Counted from the first letter of the stretch, positions 1 through 8,685 are shown. The stretch is 45,911 nt of DNA from Candidatus Poribacteria bacterium (GCA_012271015.1 JAAXHD010000189.1:1-45911); one strand, 5' to 3'. The notes: generated from the sequence alone by a model not told the origin. Made by a program: numbers and translations.

Positions 1-803
1 GCATCAAGCGGAATTTGTCCTAAGAACGCGACTCCGAATCGTTCGCTCGTGTTCTTACCGCCATCTGCCCTAAAGATCTCTGTCTTTTCATTACAGTGCG
101 GACAGAGGAAATAGCTCATGTTTTCAATGATACCGAGGATAGGGACACCCAGACGTTCAAACATAGCAACGCCGCGTCGGACATCAGCAAGAGCAACATC
201 TTGTGGGGTCGTAACAATGAGTGCGCCGGTGAGTGGAAGTGCCTGTGTTAAAGAGAGGGCGACATCTCCTGTCCCCGGTGGGAGATCGATGATGAGATAA
301 TCGAGTTCGCCCCAGTCTACGTCCCCGAGAAGTTGGCGGATGGCACCGTGTAACATCGGTCCTCGCCAGATCATCGCCTGCTCTTCCGGGACCATAAACC
401 CAATCGACATGAGTTTAATGTCGTGACGAACGAGCGGGATAATCTTACGTTCTGGGCTGGTCTTGGGTTGTTCTTGAATACCCATCATCGTTGGGATACT
501 GGGACCGTAGGCATCTGCATCCAGCAAGCCAACCGCTGCTCCTGTATTCGCCAAGGAGATCGCGAGATTCGTGGCGACAGTGGATTTCCCTACGCCGCCC
601 TTTCCACTGGCAACGGCGATTTTATACCTAATATTTGGCAGTGTTATATTCTGTTGCTGTTGCTGCTGCGGGGGTGCTGGTTGTCGGGGTTGCCGTCCAG
701 AAATCTGTGAACCTGTAACTACCTTTAGGTCGGGGTGCGCTTTCGTTGCAGAATCTGAGGGAGGTTCTGGGTGTTTTTTCTCGCCTTTTTTTAGAAATCT
801 CAT
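1..803 (-). CDS. mrp: Mrp/NBP35-type iron-sulfur cluster carrier ATPase, C-terminus cut by window edge
   Basis: This is a cytoplasmic P-loop ATPase of the Mrp/ApbC/NBP35 family, which in characterised members carries and delivers Fe-S clusters. Translating from the ATG at 803 gives a charged, Gln/Pro-rich N-terminus of about 55 residues. It is followed by a deviant Walker A ([11 protein letters not shown]), then [10 protein letters not shown], the family motif [10 protein letters not shown], and the CPHC (CxxC) cluster-binding pair near residue 244. The usual N-terminal MIP18/DUF59 domain is absent and a low-complexity linker with a run of Gln sits in its place. About 267 codons are visible and the frame is open at base 1, so the end is missing. 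No neighbour shares its direction. The family call is secure; the client Fe-S proteins are unknown. Confidence 0.93.
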   Translation of the reverse strand, partial: MRFLKKGEKKHPEPPSDSATKAHPDLKVVTGSQISGRQPRQPAPPQQQQQQNITLPNIRYKIAVASGKGGVGKSTVATNLAISLANTGAAVGLLDADAYGPSIPTMMGIQEQPKTSPERKIIPLVRHDIKLMSIGFMVPEEQAMIWRGPMLHGAIRQLLGDVDWGELDYLIIDLPPGTGDVALSLTQALPLTGALIVTTPQDVALADVRRGVAMFERLGVPILGIIENMSYFLCPHCNEKTEIFRADGGKNTSERFGVAFLGQIPLD

Positions 804-922
804 TTTGCGCTCCTATAGTTTGTTTATTGGATATTCAGAAGTTGTTGGGTCAATATCAATAATAGCGTACTGCATAGCGGGATGTCAACACTGCTTAGTG
901 TGACAGCAGAATACAAAATAGT

Positions 923-952
923 TTAACATTTTTTCCGATAATTTTGTATAAT
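923..952 (+). promoter_or_regulatory. Sigma-70-like promoter upstream of the ThuA gene
   Basis: A TTAACA box (923-928) and a perfect TATAAT box (947-952) are separated by 18 bases, facing the ThuA gene. The predicted leader is about 110 bases. This is a consensus match only. Confidence 0.42.
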
Positions 953-1071
953 ACGTATACGAAAAAAGCGCACTCTCCGATTAAATCCCAGAATCTAATT
1001 CGTAAAGCAAGGGATTACCGATTCATTATCAGGAGACCTTGTGCACCGCCCTATCACAAAGGAGTTTTTCT

Positions 1072-1737
1072 ATGAACATTCTGATGTTACGGCATTCCGC
1101 TGGCTTTGAACATACTTACTTACCGAATGCAGAGGTCACACTGAAGGAACTTGGTGCGGCAAATGGTTGGAACGTCACCACCACGCACCGATGCGACCGA
1201 ATTACCGCTGAAAATCTCGAAAACCAAGACATCCTTGCATTCGCGACGACAGGCAACCTTCCGTTTGATGACGCTCAAAAAGAGGCACTGTTGAGTTTCG
1301 TACGGAACGGCAAAGCCTTCTTTGGCATCCACAACGCGACAGATACCTGCTACGATTGGCCTGAATACGGTGAGATGCTCGGTGGCTATTTCGCGGGACA
1401 CCCCTGGCATCAAGAAGTGAACGTGATCGTAGAAGACGGGAACCATCCAGCAACCCGTATGCTGGGCAGCAGTTTTAAGGTCGTCGATGAAATCTACACG
1501 TTCAAAGATTGGGATCGTTCCAAAACACGGGTCCTGATGCGTTTGGACAACGACTCTATCGATCTCTCTCGCGGCAACCGTGAGGACCACGATTACGCAC
1601 TCGGCTGGTGCCATACCTACGGAACAGGACGCGTGATGTATACGGCACTCGGACACCCCGATGCCCTTTGGAGCGAGAAATGGTTCCACGAACACATCAT
1701 AGGATGTATCAAATGGGCGGGCGGATTGGAAGATTAG
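1072..1737 (+). CDS. ThuA domain protein (trehalose-utilisation-like)
   Basis: A 221-residue single-domain protein of the ThuA family, which has a class I glutamine-amidotransferase-like fold. The biochemical role is not settled, but the family is usually linked to carbohydrate metabolism. Family signs include the GIHNATD segment, the FAGHPWHQEVNV segment, HPATRMLG, DEIYTF and the closing GRVMYTALGHPD. The ATG at 1072 is chosen because AAAGGAG lies just upstream (1058-1064); the longer frame from TTG 1039 lacks such a site. It stands alone, but the next genes (Gfo/Idh/MocA oxidoreductase and TIM-barrel isomerase) are the classic companions of ThuA in sugar or polyol catabolic clusters. The substrate cannot be read from the sequence. 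Confidence 0.88.
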   Translation: MNILMLRHSAGFEHTYLPNAEVTLKELGAANGWNVTTTHRCDRITAENLENQDILAFATTGNLPFDDAQKEALLSFVRNGKAFFGIHNATDTCYDWPEYGEMLGGYFAGHPWHQEVNVIVEDGNHPATRMLGSSFKVVDEIYTFKDWDRSKTRVLMRLDNDSIDLSRGNREDHDYALGWCHTYGTGRVMYTALGHPDALWSEKWFHEHIIGCIKWAGGLED

Positions 1738-1761
1738 TTGCTACCCAATCTATGCTGGCTG

Positions 1762-1790
1762 CCGGTTGTCAGCGATCAGCCGTCAGTCAG
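1762..1790. repeat. Heptamer-type CAGCCGTCAGTCAG repeat tract
   Basis: A short tract made of reiterated TCAGC/TCAGT units (GTCAGCGATCAGCCGTCAGT) lies just after the ThuA stop codon. Related tracts occur at 10793, 26150, 26263, 32165 and 36142. Confidence 0.6.
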
Positions 1791-1840
1791 ATTCGCTTAC
1801 ATGAAGATTAAAGATTTAATTTCGTAATTCCTGACGAATA

Positions 1841-1866
1841 TGGTGCGGTTGCAAGCCGCACCTACC
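1841..1866. repeat. REP-like palindrome (GGTGCGGTTGCAAGCCGCACC)
   Basis: An inverted repeat TGCGGTT-GCA-AGCCGCA followed by CCTACC. It belongs to the same style of palindrome plus CCTACx tail seen at 12098, 14351, 22330, 23750, 26232, 26330 and 28343. Confidence 0.6.
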
Positions 1867-1938
1867 AGACTTGGGAAACTATAGTATTACCGAAATATTT
1901 TATGAACCTTCATGGAAGCGCGCCTAATTAATTTTTAG

Positions 1939-2940
1939 TCAACTGGATATAACACCAGTCGCTCGCAGGAGCGTTTCCTGTACCAACAGTTCATGTGATA
2001 CTGGACGATCAGGCGGTTGTGTTCCGGCAATGGTCGCTAAAAATGCATCAAGTTCGAGTTCATAGGTGCGTTGACGGCTCTCTCCATCTATCTCAACAAC
2101 CTGCTCGCCCTGCGAGTATCCGTCCTTTGCTTCCTCCAAACAGAGTCGAACATTCAACCCCGGCTCAAAGGGTTCAACGATGATAGCACTCCCCTTGCTT
2201 CCATAGACTTCAAACCGGCGCGCAACCGGTCTCGGTTCCAAAGCGGAAATCGAGATAAATGCCATTGCCTTTTCAAATTCATACACAGTTAGGGTATTAT
2301 CTTTGAAAGGTTCAAGCGAACCGCCATCGTTTCTGAGGAAAGAAGTAACCTTTTCCGGTCGTCCGAGAAGCCAGAGGACTTGGTCGAGTACATGTCCACC
2401 CAAATCAAAAAAGATACCACCGACGTGTTGGCTGATACGCGCCCGTGATTCGTGTGGAATATTGGTTGACATGTGTGCGCGAAGAGAAAAAACATCGCCT
2501 AAAAATCCAGATTTCACCCACTCGGCGACCTGTTTAAAGGCGGAGTGATACCGCAACATATAGCCCATCTGTAGGTGTAGGGATTTCTCTTGGGCGGTAT
2601 TGATGACGCGCTGCCACTGCTCCCAGTTCTCACCAGCGGGTTTGTCGTACCAGACGTGTTTGCCAGCGTTTACAATCTGCTCGGTCTGATCCAAACTCTC
2701 GGCGTTGTTCCCTTCAGAAGCAACGGCTACGATCGTATCATCGTCCAACATTTCCGCGGCATCCGTAAACCAGTGAACATTAGCAAACGTCTCCCCGTTC
2801 ACTTGAAGTTTTTCACGTTGTTGTGCGTCGGGTTCAAATACACCTGCGACTTCAACGTCAGGATTGACAAGCATTGCCTGCAATTTCCCACGGGCGTGTC
2901 CGTGTTTGGTTCCGTACTGTGCCATCCGTATTTTCGCCAT
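1939..2940 (-). CDS. Gfo/Idh/MocA family NAD(P)-dependent oxidoreductase
   Basis: A 333-residue protein of the glucose-fructose oxidoreductase/inositol dehydrogenase family. Members oxidise or reduce sugars and polyols using NAD(P). The N-terminal Rossmann half starts with AQYGTKHGHARGKL (residues 7-20), an unusual variant of the dinucleotide-binding glycine motif. The family Lys-Pro motif is seen as DKPAGENWEQW (about residues 99-109). The C-terminal half carries the expected GGIFFDLGGHVLDQ helix. The ATG at 2940 has GGAG eight bases upstream. A strong promoter precedes it and it is divergent from the sugar isomerase operon, so the two may serve one pathway. The substrate is unknown. Confidence 0.9.
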   Translation of the reverse strand: MAKIRMAQYGTKHGHARGKLQAMLVNPDVEVAGVFEPDAQQREKLQVNGETFANVHWFTDAAEMLDDDTIVAVASEGNNAESLDQTEQIVNAGKHVWYDKPAGENWEQWQRVINTAQEKSLHLQMGYMLRYHSAFKQVAEWVKSGFLGDVFSLRAHMSTNIPHESRARISQHVGGIFFDLGGHVLDQVLWLLGRPEKVTSFLRNDGGSLEPFKDNTLTVYEFEKAMAFISISALEPRPVARRFEVYGSKGSAIIVEPFEPGLNVRLCLEEAKDGYSQGEQVVEIDGESRQRTYELELDAFLATIAGTQPPDRPVSHELLVQETLLRATGVISS

Positions 2941-2986
2941 AGTTCATCTCCAAAATCTGAAATTTGCAACGAAGTGCTATCTGGCT

Positions 2987-3014
2987 ATTATACGAACACA
3001 AGATGGAAAGTCAA
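2987..3014 (-). promoter_or_regulatory. Promoter of the Gfo/Idh/MocA gene
   Basis: Read on the minus strand, TTGACT (3014-3009) and TATAAT (2992-2987) are separated by 16 bases. The box pair lies about 50 bases before the start codon at 2940. Confidence 0.6.
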
Positions 3015-3030
3015 GGAATATTTACCGAAT

Positions 3031-3059
3031 TTGACAAAAACGCATTACCCCTTTAGAAT
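3031..3059 (+). promoter_or_regulatory. Promoter of the isomerase operon
   Basis: TTGACA (3031-3036) and TAGAAT (3054-3059) are separated by 17 bases. The predicted transcript would begin near 3066. That leaves a leader of about 20 bases before the ATG at 3088 and excludes the long upstream extension of the open frame. Confidence 0.6.
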
Positions 3060-3087
3060 AGAGAAAAAAATGAAAGTAGGACAGAGA

Positions 3088-3897
3088 ATGAAAATCGCAA
3101 TATGCAACGAGATGTTTGAAAATTGGAAGATCGAGGATGTTTTCAGCTATACCGCTGAACTCGGTTACGAGGCGGTCGAGATCGCACCGTTTACGTTAGC
3201 TGATTCGGTTTTAGACATCAGCGAGACCGAACGGACACGTATCCGTAAGGCGGCAGAAAGTGTGAAGGTAGAGATTGCAGGACTTCATTGGCTACTCGTT
3301 TCACCCCCCGGACTATATATTAACCATCCGGACGCAGATATTCGGAAAGAAACGCGGGACTATTTCCTCGCGCTGATTAACCTATGCGCCGACTTAGATG
3401 GCAAAGTGATGGTGATCGGTTCACCACAGCAACGAAATGTGATGGAGCCGCTCTCGTTTGAAGAGGCGTGGGAATACGCGCGGGCGACGTTCTCAGAAGG
3501 TGCTGAACTGGCGGGCGAAAGAGACGTGATGTTATGCATGGAACCGCTATCGAGTGACCAGACGAACTTTATCACAAACCCCGACAAAGCGGTCGAGATG
3601 GTGAAGGATGTCAATCACCCAAATTTCCAGATGATCCTGGATGTATGTAGCACTGCAAAAGAAGGGTTGGATATGCCAACGCAAATTCGTAACCATGCGC
3701 CACACGTCGCGCATTTTCATTCCAACGACGATAACGGCTATCTACCCGGTTCTGGCAATGTAGATTACCCACCGATCATCGAAGCTTTAAAAGAAATTAA
3801 TTACAGTGGCTACGTCTCAACAGAGGTTTTCGACTTCAATCCGGATCCACAGACGATTGCGAAACAGAGTATTGAGTTTGTGAAGTCGCTGCTATAG
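3088..3897 (+). CDS. Sugar phosphate isomerase/epimerase, xylose isomerase-like TIM barrel
   Basis: A 269-residue AP endonuclease 2/xylose isomerase-like TIM-barrel protein, probably a metal-dependent keto-sugar isomerase or epimerase. Likely metal ligands are E152 (in MEPL), D185 (in MILDV), H211 (in HFHSND) and E246 (in STEVFDF), the pattern of this superfamily. The start at 3088 is preferred over 3070 because AGGA sits 6 bases before it and a promoter lies immediately upstream. Its stop codon is followed after 9 bases by the next gene, whose Shine-Dalgarno overlaps the end of this one, so the two form an operon. The precise sugar is unknown. Confidence 0.9.
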   Translation: MKIAICNEMFENWKIEDVFSYTAELGYEAVEIAPFTLADSVLDISETERTRIRKAAESVKVEIAGLHWLLVSPPGLYINHPDADIRKETRDYFLALINLCADLDGKVMVIGSPQQRNVMEPLSFEEAWEYARATFSEGAELAGERDVMLCMEPLSSDQTNFITNPDKAVEMVKDVNHPNFQMILDVCSTAKEGLDMPTQIRNHAPHVAHFHSNDDNGYLPGSGNVDYPPIIEALKEINYSGYVSTEVFDFNPDPQTIAKQSIEFVKSLL

Positions 3898-3906
3898 GAG
3901 AGGAAG

Positions 3907-5475
3907 ATGAACAGGACCATTCATGAATGCTATGAGGCGTATATTACGCTCAGAAACGAAATGGGACGATGGCTGAAACAGAGTATGCTGCTCGACCCAC
4001 CAGGTCCAAACGACGGTGGCGAAGACGAGGCGAACTATGCGCTTGCATGGTTCCCACATTATTTAATCACGGGTGATGCGACCGTCCTACAACATTTTGA
4101 TACACTGAAGGCGGCACTGCTCGGTTGGGTGAAGCGAGACTGCTTTCATGGATACGAGCCGAAGGCGGAAGCGCATCATGGACCGGAACCGTTTCTGCTT
4201 TTCTTGCCTCGCTATATCGGTCTGGTACCGGAGGATACGGAAGCGACTTCGCTCTTGACGGATGCGGCGGAACATATCGGGAATTGGGTGTCAGAGATCC
4301 CGCCTTGGTACGACTACGACCGCGACACGTTTATCGGGTACACCATTGGTAGCCGAGATGTGACAAACGATGAAAAGAACGCGTATGAAATGGCGGAACA
4401 TTTTCGATTCATCCACATAGCAATTGCGGCGTATCGTGTGACGGGTGAGGAACGCTACCTGACGTGGGCAGTGCGGTATGGAAGAAAACGCGCCGAACGG
4501 CTCATTGTGGCACCGGATCCGATGCCGTTGCTTTGGACGCTTGACGGAGAAGGGCTTGACGAAGCCGCCGTCAACGAGAAGAATCTACAGCGACTCGTGG
4601 CAAGTACGCACCACATCCCAGGTGACCCACTGGCTGGTATTGAGGTGTTGTTGGCTTCTGGTACCATCTATGCCTTGGGTGACCTCTATCTGCTCTCTGG
4701 GGAAGATATTTTCAAAACGGCAGCAAAGCGGATTGTAGAGCCGTTAGTGCCATCATTGAGCGATCCGTTTAACGACCCCGCGGCGGCGGCACTCAGCTAC
4801 TACCGTTGGACTTTTGGGGATACTGGATTTGATGAGCAGATCCGCGCCGGATTCGGGGAACTTCCTGACGAACCCCCAGAACTGCTGGCATTGATTTTCC
4901 CGCAAGAGATACGCCGCCGGGAACCCGGTGTGGGTAAACGGGCAGACATGGCATATTGGGGTGAATGGTCTGATGATGGTTCTGTGAAACCGATTCAGGA
5001 ACCGTCAACTGCCACTTTCACACTTGCCTATCAAGTAACAGGGGAGATCGGTTACGCACTGCGAGCGTTGCGAAGTGCAGCGACGCGTTTACATATTGCG
5101 AGACGGGTGTTGCGGGGTGGTAGGGAACACGCCGACATGGGCGGCGCGGTGTGCTCGGTTGCGGCTGGACATGGACGGAATTGGGGACAAGGTGCGGTCA
5201 CAGCGTGCTATGGTCCTCTGCTTCTCGGCACGCGTGAAGTCCAAAGTGAAGTCACACAACTTTTGGAGGTCCGACACGCGGACAGACACAGCCATCCACC
5301 GACGCTTCTCTCTTTGGTGCGTCCCATTATCGGAACAGAAAAAAGGGCTGAGGTAGTCTTCTACAACGGTGGAGATTCACCACTCACGTTTTCATGGCGA
5401 TTGCAAACTGGTGAAGAGTCAGTGTGGAATAAAACAACGCTCGATGCAGGTGAAATAAAGCAGGATTCAGTCTAA
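3907..5475 (+). CDS. Uncharacterised 522-residue protein, possible alpha/alpha-toroid
   Basis: I do not recognise a named family. The protein lacks a signal peptide and starts at ATG 3907 with GGAGAGGAAG directly before it. It is rich in Trp, Tyr, His and acidic residues and repeats helix-like patterns such as ALAWFPHYLITGD, HIAIAAYRVTGEERYLTWAV and TLAYQVTGEIGYALRAL. The recurring (Y/F)x(I/V)TG(D/E)xxY element is typical of six-hairpin (alpha/alpha) toroids of glycosidases and sugar epimerases. The last 50 residues (VFYNGGDSPLTFSW) look like a small beta domain. Coupling to the isomerase gene suggests a role in sugar or glycan breakdown. The fold is inferred and the function unknown. Confidence 0.8.
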   Translation: MNRTIHECYEAYITLRNEMGRWLKQSMLLDPPGPNDGGEDEANYALAWFPHYLITGDATVLQHFDTLKAALLGWVKRDCFHGYEPKAEAHHGPEPFLLFLPRYIGLVPEDTEATSLLTDAAEHIGNWVSEIPPWYDYDRDTFIGYTIGSRDVTNDEKNAYEMAEHFRFIHIAIAAYRVTGEERYLTWAVRYGRKRAERLIVAPDPMPLLWTLDGEGLDEAAVNEKNLQRLVASTHHIPGDPLAGIEVLLASGTIYALGDLYLLSGEDIFKTAAKRIVEPLVPSLSDPFNDPAAAALSYYRWTFGDTGFDEQIRAGFGELPDEPPELLALIFPQEIRRREPGVGKRADMAYWGEWSDDGSVKPIQEPSTATFTLAYQVTGEIGYALRALRSAATRLHIARRVLRGGREHADMGGAVCSVAAGHGRNWGQGAVTACYGPLLLGTREVQSEVTQLLEVRHADRHSHPPTLLSLVRPIIGTEKRAEVVFYNGGDSPLTFSWRLQTGEESVWNKTTLDAGEIKQDSV

Positions 5476-5487
5476 TCCCTGAAGTTC

Positions 5488-6294
5488 TTAATTCCCGAAG
5501 TTCTGAGCAATAAGCGTTAAATCAAGAATATTAACGGTGCCATCGGCATTTACATCAGCCTTCGGATCCGTCTGTCCAAAACGAGAGGCGACAAAGACGA
5601 GATCTAAGATATTCACAGCGTCATCGGCATTTACGTCATAAGGTATCTCGGTCGCGAGCAGATTTGAACGGACCAATTCAAAGACAATATCCTGATCGGT
5701 TTCAAATTTAACGGGTCCGAAATTTGGTGCGAGCCACTGGTAGGAGGTTGAACGACTTGTCCCTAAGGCGATAGTCGTTTTTGTGCGCGCTCGAATCTTT
5801 AAACAGTTCTCGAATGTTCCTGCCGGTGTGACGACATCCTCAACAGCGACAACTTCGTTTACACTAGAGATTGTAACGGCACCGACTAAATTGGCTTCTG
5901 TTTCTCCTTGTGTTTCCCATATTTCACCGAGTTGAAGCATCGGGGGGAAAAATATGGTAGGTGGTGAGAATTCCACACGCGCTACTCCGAAGGCATCCCC
6001 AAGTTCGGCGACAATTCTGTGGAGTTTCATACCTTTTTCGTCCACCTGAAAGAGGAAAGTGCTTGTTCTGACGGTGCTTGTACCTAATACCTCTGTTGTG
6101 ATCTCAAGGATACGGACCTGTTCACCGTTGACAGATTCATCGGTCGCTTCAATTGTATAAGTGGTGCGTTCAGCACCATCTGTGCTCTCCAAAACCCAAG
6201 TATTCCCGATATCAGCAGGGTAATAATTCTGAGCATCCGCCATGTTGGCGAAAGCACAGAGCAGAGCAACAAGCAGGACGGTATTTCTGATCAT
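5488..6294 (-). CDS. Secreted protein with N-terminal NYYP domain and C-terminal dockerin-like repeats
   Basis: A 268-residue exported protein with a signal peptide (about residues 1-21, cleavage near ADA-QNYY). A beta-rich domain follows (about 22-215) and begins NYYPADIGNTWVLES, which is shared with the two upstream paralogues. It contains one Cys in VVTPAGTFENCLKI and the motif YQWLAPNFGPVKFE. The C-terminus holds two dockerin type I-like calcium-loop repeats: DVNADDAVNILDL (220-232) and DVNADGTVNILDL (247-259), each followed by a helix ending FGQ or FGN. Such modules bind cohesins in cellulosomes, but in other bacteria their partners are often unknown. It is preceded by its own promoter and by the terminator of the neighbouring paralogue. 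Confidence 0.88.
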   Translation of the reverse strand: MIRNTVLLVALLCAFANMADAQNYYPADIGNTWVLESTDGAERTTYTIEATDESVNGEQVRILEITTEVLGTSTVRTSTFLFQVDEKGMKLHRIVAELGDAFGVARVEFSPPTIFFPPMLQLGEIWETQGETEANLVGAVTISSVNEVVAVEDVVTPAGTFENCLKIRARTKTTIALGTSRSTSYQWLAPNFGPVKFETDQDIVFELVRSNLLATEIPYDVNADDAVNILDLVFVASRFGQTDPKADVNADGTVNILDLTLIAQNFGN

Positions 6295-6328
6295 TTAATT
6301 CCCCTTTGTCAAAGTTAGTGCTGTTACA

Positions 6329-6358
6329 ATTATAACACAAAAAACAGCGAAATCCCAA
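6329..6358 (-). promoter_or_regulatory. Promoter of the first NYYP/dockerin gene
   Basis: On the minus strand TTGGGA (6358-6353) is followed after 18 bases by TATAAT (6334-6329), about 35 bases before the ATG at 6294. The -35 box overlaps the T-tract of the upstream terminator. Confidence 0.45.
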
Positions 6359-6390
6359 AAAAACGCCTTGATGAAAACACCAAGGCGTTT
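6357..6390 (-). terminator. Rho-independent terminator after the 652-residue NYYP gene
   Basis: On the minus strand AAACGCCTTG and CAAGGCGTTT form a 10-bp stem around a 10-base loop, and the 3' arm runs into seven T residues. It lies 25 bases after the stop codon at 6416. Confidence 0.85.
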
Positions 6391-6415
6391 GCGTAAATTA
6401 TGTTTATTGTGTCCT

Positions 6416-8374
6416 CTACTTGAGGATAACCATCCGTCGGGTCGCAGTAAAATCTGACATCTGTAGCGTATAGAAATAGATACCACTCGCTACACGCTCG
6501 CCTACAGCATTCTTACCATCCCAATACGCAGCACTCGATGGCATCATATACGAACCTGTCGGCTGCCAGCCCAAATCCAATGAACGAACCAACTGACCCG
6601 ATACATTATAGATATCTATCTGCACTTGCGTCGATTGGCTCAACTGATACGGAATCCACGTTTCTGGATTGAACGGATTCGGGTAGTTCTGCGCAAGTAA
6701 CGTGTCTTGCGGCTGCACATCGCCAACGTTCAGTTGCAGACTCAAAAACGCATTACGAATGTCACTGGTCGTCACCGTGCGTTGGAACGGACCTGAGACG
6801 ATTCTACCACGATCATCGTAAAGGGAGACTTTGAGTTTATCACCCGCTTCAACAACGCTCTTACGGTTCAGGTCTGCCCAGACGGCAGAGGAACGTCTCG
6901 CTGTGCTGGTGATGTTCTCGGAAGCAATAATGCCGGTGCGGAGGTTCTCTGCGATGAGGGTATATGCGGTTCCGGTTTCCATGCCGTGGATGTCAGAGGT
7001 AACGATGAACGCCCAGGCGCTCTTATATGTTGAGAGTGAGGGTGCGGCGGGTGCAGCATCAGCATCGCCACCAGCAACTGCGTCATCTTCTTCAGCAGCA
7101 TCATCTTCCTCAGCGGCATCGTCGGCTTCTGCGTCAGCAACTTCCTCAGCAGGTGCTTCTTTAGCGGGCGCATCTTCAACAACTGCGTCCTCAACAGGAG
7201 CATCCTCATCAGGAGCTTCTTCATCAGAAGCATCCTCAGCAACTGGTTCCTCAACAGGTGCCTCTTCGGGTTCAGGTTGTTCGGGTTGGTTGTCCCACGC
7301 ATCCCCTGTGAATTTCACCATACCTCCAGTAGGCGTATTGACGATATAACCTTTATCCCCCGTAATGCCAAAGCCATCCCCTTCATCAGCAACCGTGTAA
7401 CCGACAAAACGCTGTGTCGCCGCATCGAGTTGAATAACAGCAGTGGCGTCCAGCATTTCTGCCAACGATTTGGCTGTATAGGGCTCTGCGGGCATCAACG
7501 GAATCGAAATCATGTTTAACCCCGGTTCAAGTGTTATATCAAAACCAGGCCCCTCCACGACGGGTTCCGGCATCGGCTCCTCTGCGACCGGCTCTTCAGG
7601 GGCTTCCTCGGTAGGTGGTGTTTCCTCAACAGCTGGCACGTCTTCTGCAGATGGTGCGTCATCGTCTATAGGCGCATCTTCTGCAGATGGTGCGTCATCG
7701 GCAGCAGGTGCCTCAACAAGATTGTAACTTTCCAATTCAAAAACGATTTCTTGAGTGACATCCATGTATTTGACGGGACCAACATCGGGTGCAAGCCATA
7801 GGAACTCATTCTCACGTACAACTGTAAGTGCCGTGACGGCTTTTCGGTTAGTTTCCACCTTAACACAGTCTTTGAATACGCCGATCGGGGTTTCAACGTC
7901 CTCGATTGCGACAACCTCTAAAGTGCTGGTAGTGGTCGCGGCTCCCACCAGTTTCAGGACTGTTTCCGTCACAATCACCCAGGTATGTCCTAATGGTAGC
8001 GCGGCGGGGAAATTCGTAACCGGTGGATCAAAAGTCGCCTCGGCGATGCCAAATGCCCCTCGGTCGAAGGCGACTTGATGTAGTAGAATCTCTCCATCTG
8101 CCTCAACAGTTACCCAGGACTTGTCAAGCGTAGCGATGTCTGTTCCGGCTGTCTCCTTGGCGATTTTCAGGATGATAAATTCCTCACCGTCAACAGTTTC
8201 GGATCCCTCAAAGGTGTAGGTGCGTCGCTCTGCCCCGTCGGCAGTCGCAAAAACCCACGTATTGCCGACCATCGCCGGATAATAATTTTGCGCTGTCGCC
8301 GTAAGTGTGAAACTACAGACGAGGCTTAACACCAAGACCGGTGTTAGCCAAGACACAAATTTGATAGTTTTCAT
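6416..8374 (-). CDS. Secreted multidomain NYYP protein with acidic linkers and T9SS-like C-terminal tail
   Basis: A 652-residue exported protein. In order it has a signal peptide (1-28), the NYYP domain (29-220), an acidic Ala/Pro/Glu/Asp linker (about 222-275), a globular segment (276-360) with GLNMISIPLMP and GDKGYIVNTPTGG, and a second acidic linker (about 363-445). A domain with CNA/FlgD-like features follows, then a C-terminal beta domain (559-652) starting LAQNYPNPFNPETWIPY and ending SGIYFYTLQ...RRMVILK. That tail resembles the FlgD Ig-like/type IX sorting tails of Bacteroidetes and Ignavibacteria. The ATG at 8374 has GGAG upstream; a longer frame begins at TTG 8404. The linkers are encoded by near-perfect DNA repeats and are likely to vary in length between strains. 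Confidence 0.88.
   Translation of the reverse strand: MKTIKFVSWLTPVLVLSLVCSFTLTATAQNYYPAMVGNTWVFATADGAERRTYTFEGSETVDGEEFIILKIAKETAGTDIATLDKSWVTVEADGEILLHQVAFDRGAFGIAEATFDPPVTNFPAALPLGHTWVIVTETVLKLVGAATTTSTLEVVAIEDVETPIGVFKDCVKVETNRKAVTALTVVRENEFLWLAPDVGPVKYMDVTQEIVFELESYNLVEAPAADDAPSAEDAPIDDDAPSAEDVPAVEETPPTEEAPEEPVAEEPMPEPVVEGPGFDITLEPGLNMISIPLMPAEPYTAKSLAEMLDATAVIQLDAATQRFVGYTVADEGDGFGITGDKGYIVNTPTGGMVKFTGDAWDNQPEQPEPEEAPVEEPVAEDASDEEAPDEDAPVEDAVVEDAPAKEAPAEEVADAEADDAAEEDDAAEEDDAVAGGDADAAPAAPSLSTYKSAWAFIVTSDIHGMETGTAYTLIAENLRTGIIASENITSTARRSSAVWADLNRKSVVEAGDKLKVSLYDDRGRIVSGPFQRTVTTSDIRNAFLSLQLNVGDVQPQDTLLAQNYPNPFNPETWIPYQLSQSTQVQIDIYNVSGQLVRSLDLGWQPTGSYMMPSSAAYWDGKNAVGERVASGIYFYTLQMSDFTATRRMVILK
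7651..7701. repeat. Direct repeat inside the acidic linker
   Basis: The unit TCTGCAGATGGTGCGTCATC occurs twice, about 30 bases apart, and encodes the DDAPSAED linker repeats. Looser Asp/Ala/Glu codon repeats fill 7060-7260. Confidence 0.7.
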
Positions 8375-8376
8375 AT

Positions 8377-8685
8377 TTAAATCTCCTTTTTCAAAAGATA
8401 CCAACTTGAATAATGTTTACAACAACAAAATTGTTCCTGCGAAACTCCTGCCCGGGCAGGTAGATACACAAGTGGTTCATCAAGACGCGAATCTGCTCTG
8501 TTGGAACGCTCACGCCACCCCTCTGGTGAGATGTCATCCTGTTCTGAGACGTATCGATATCCAAACCAGACTCCGATCGCCATCACCAAAGCAACAATGA
8601 TAACAACAAATAGTGCTACTTTCCAATTCACCATACTGATTTTTTCAGGCTCCATGCAATCATACACAAAGATTATCACATTCAT
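8377..8685 (-). CDS. Possible small single-pass membrane protein
   Basis: An open frame of 102 codons from ATG 8685, ending 2 bases before the start of the 652-residue secreted protein gene. It encodes one clear hydrophobic segment (WKVALFVVIIVALVMAIGVW) followed by a charged tail with a CCC cluster near the end. Initiation could also be at the internal Met of MVNWK. No good Shine-Dalgarno is seen at any candidate. The transmembrane segment and position favour a gene, but the C-terminal third looks like chance coding over the next gene's ribosome binding site. I do not recognise the family. Confidence 0.35.
   Translation of the reverse strand: MNVIIFVYDCMEPEKISMVNWKVALFVVIIVALVMAIGVWFGYRYVSEQDDISPEGWRERSNRADSRLDEPLVYLPARAGVSQEQFCCCKHYSSWYLLKKEI

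Noticed and set aside
423-903. Two plus-strand frames of 95 and 110 codons
   Set aside because: They lie antisense to the Mrp gene, have no ribosome binding site, and their Cys-rich runs come from the reverse of its Gln repeats.
6868-7302. 144-codon minus-strand frame rich in Leu and Lys
   Set aside because: An alternative frame of the same linker repeat in the secreted protein gene, without start signals.
6831-7349. 172-codon plus-strand frame rich in Ser and Ala
   Set aside because: Antisense of the acidic linker repeats; the low-complexity DNA keeps several frames open.
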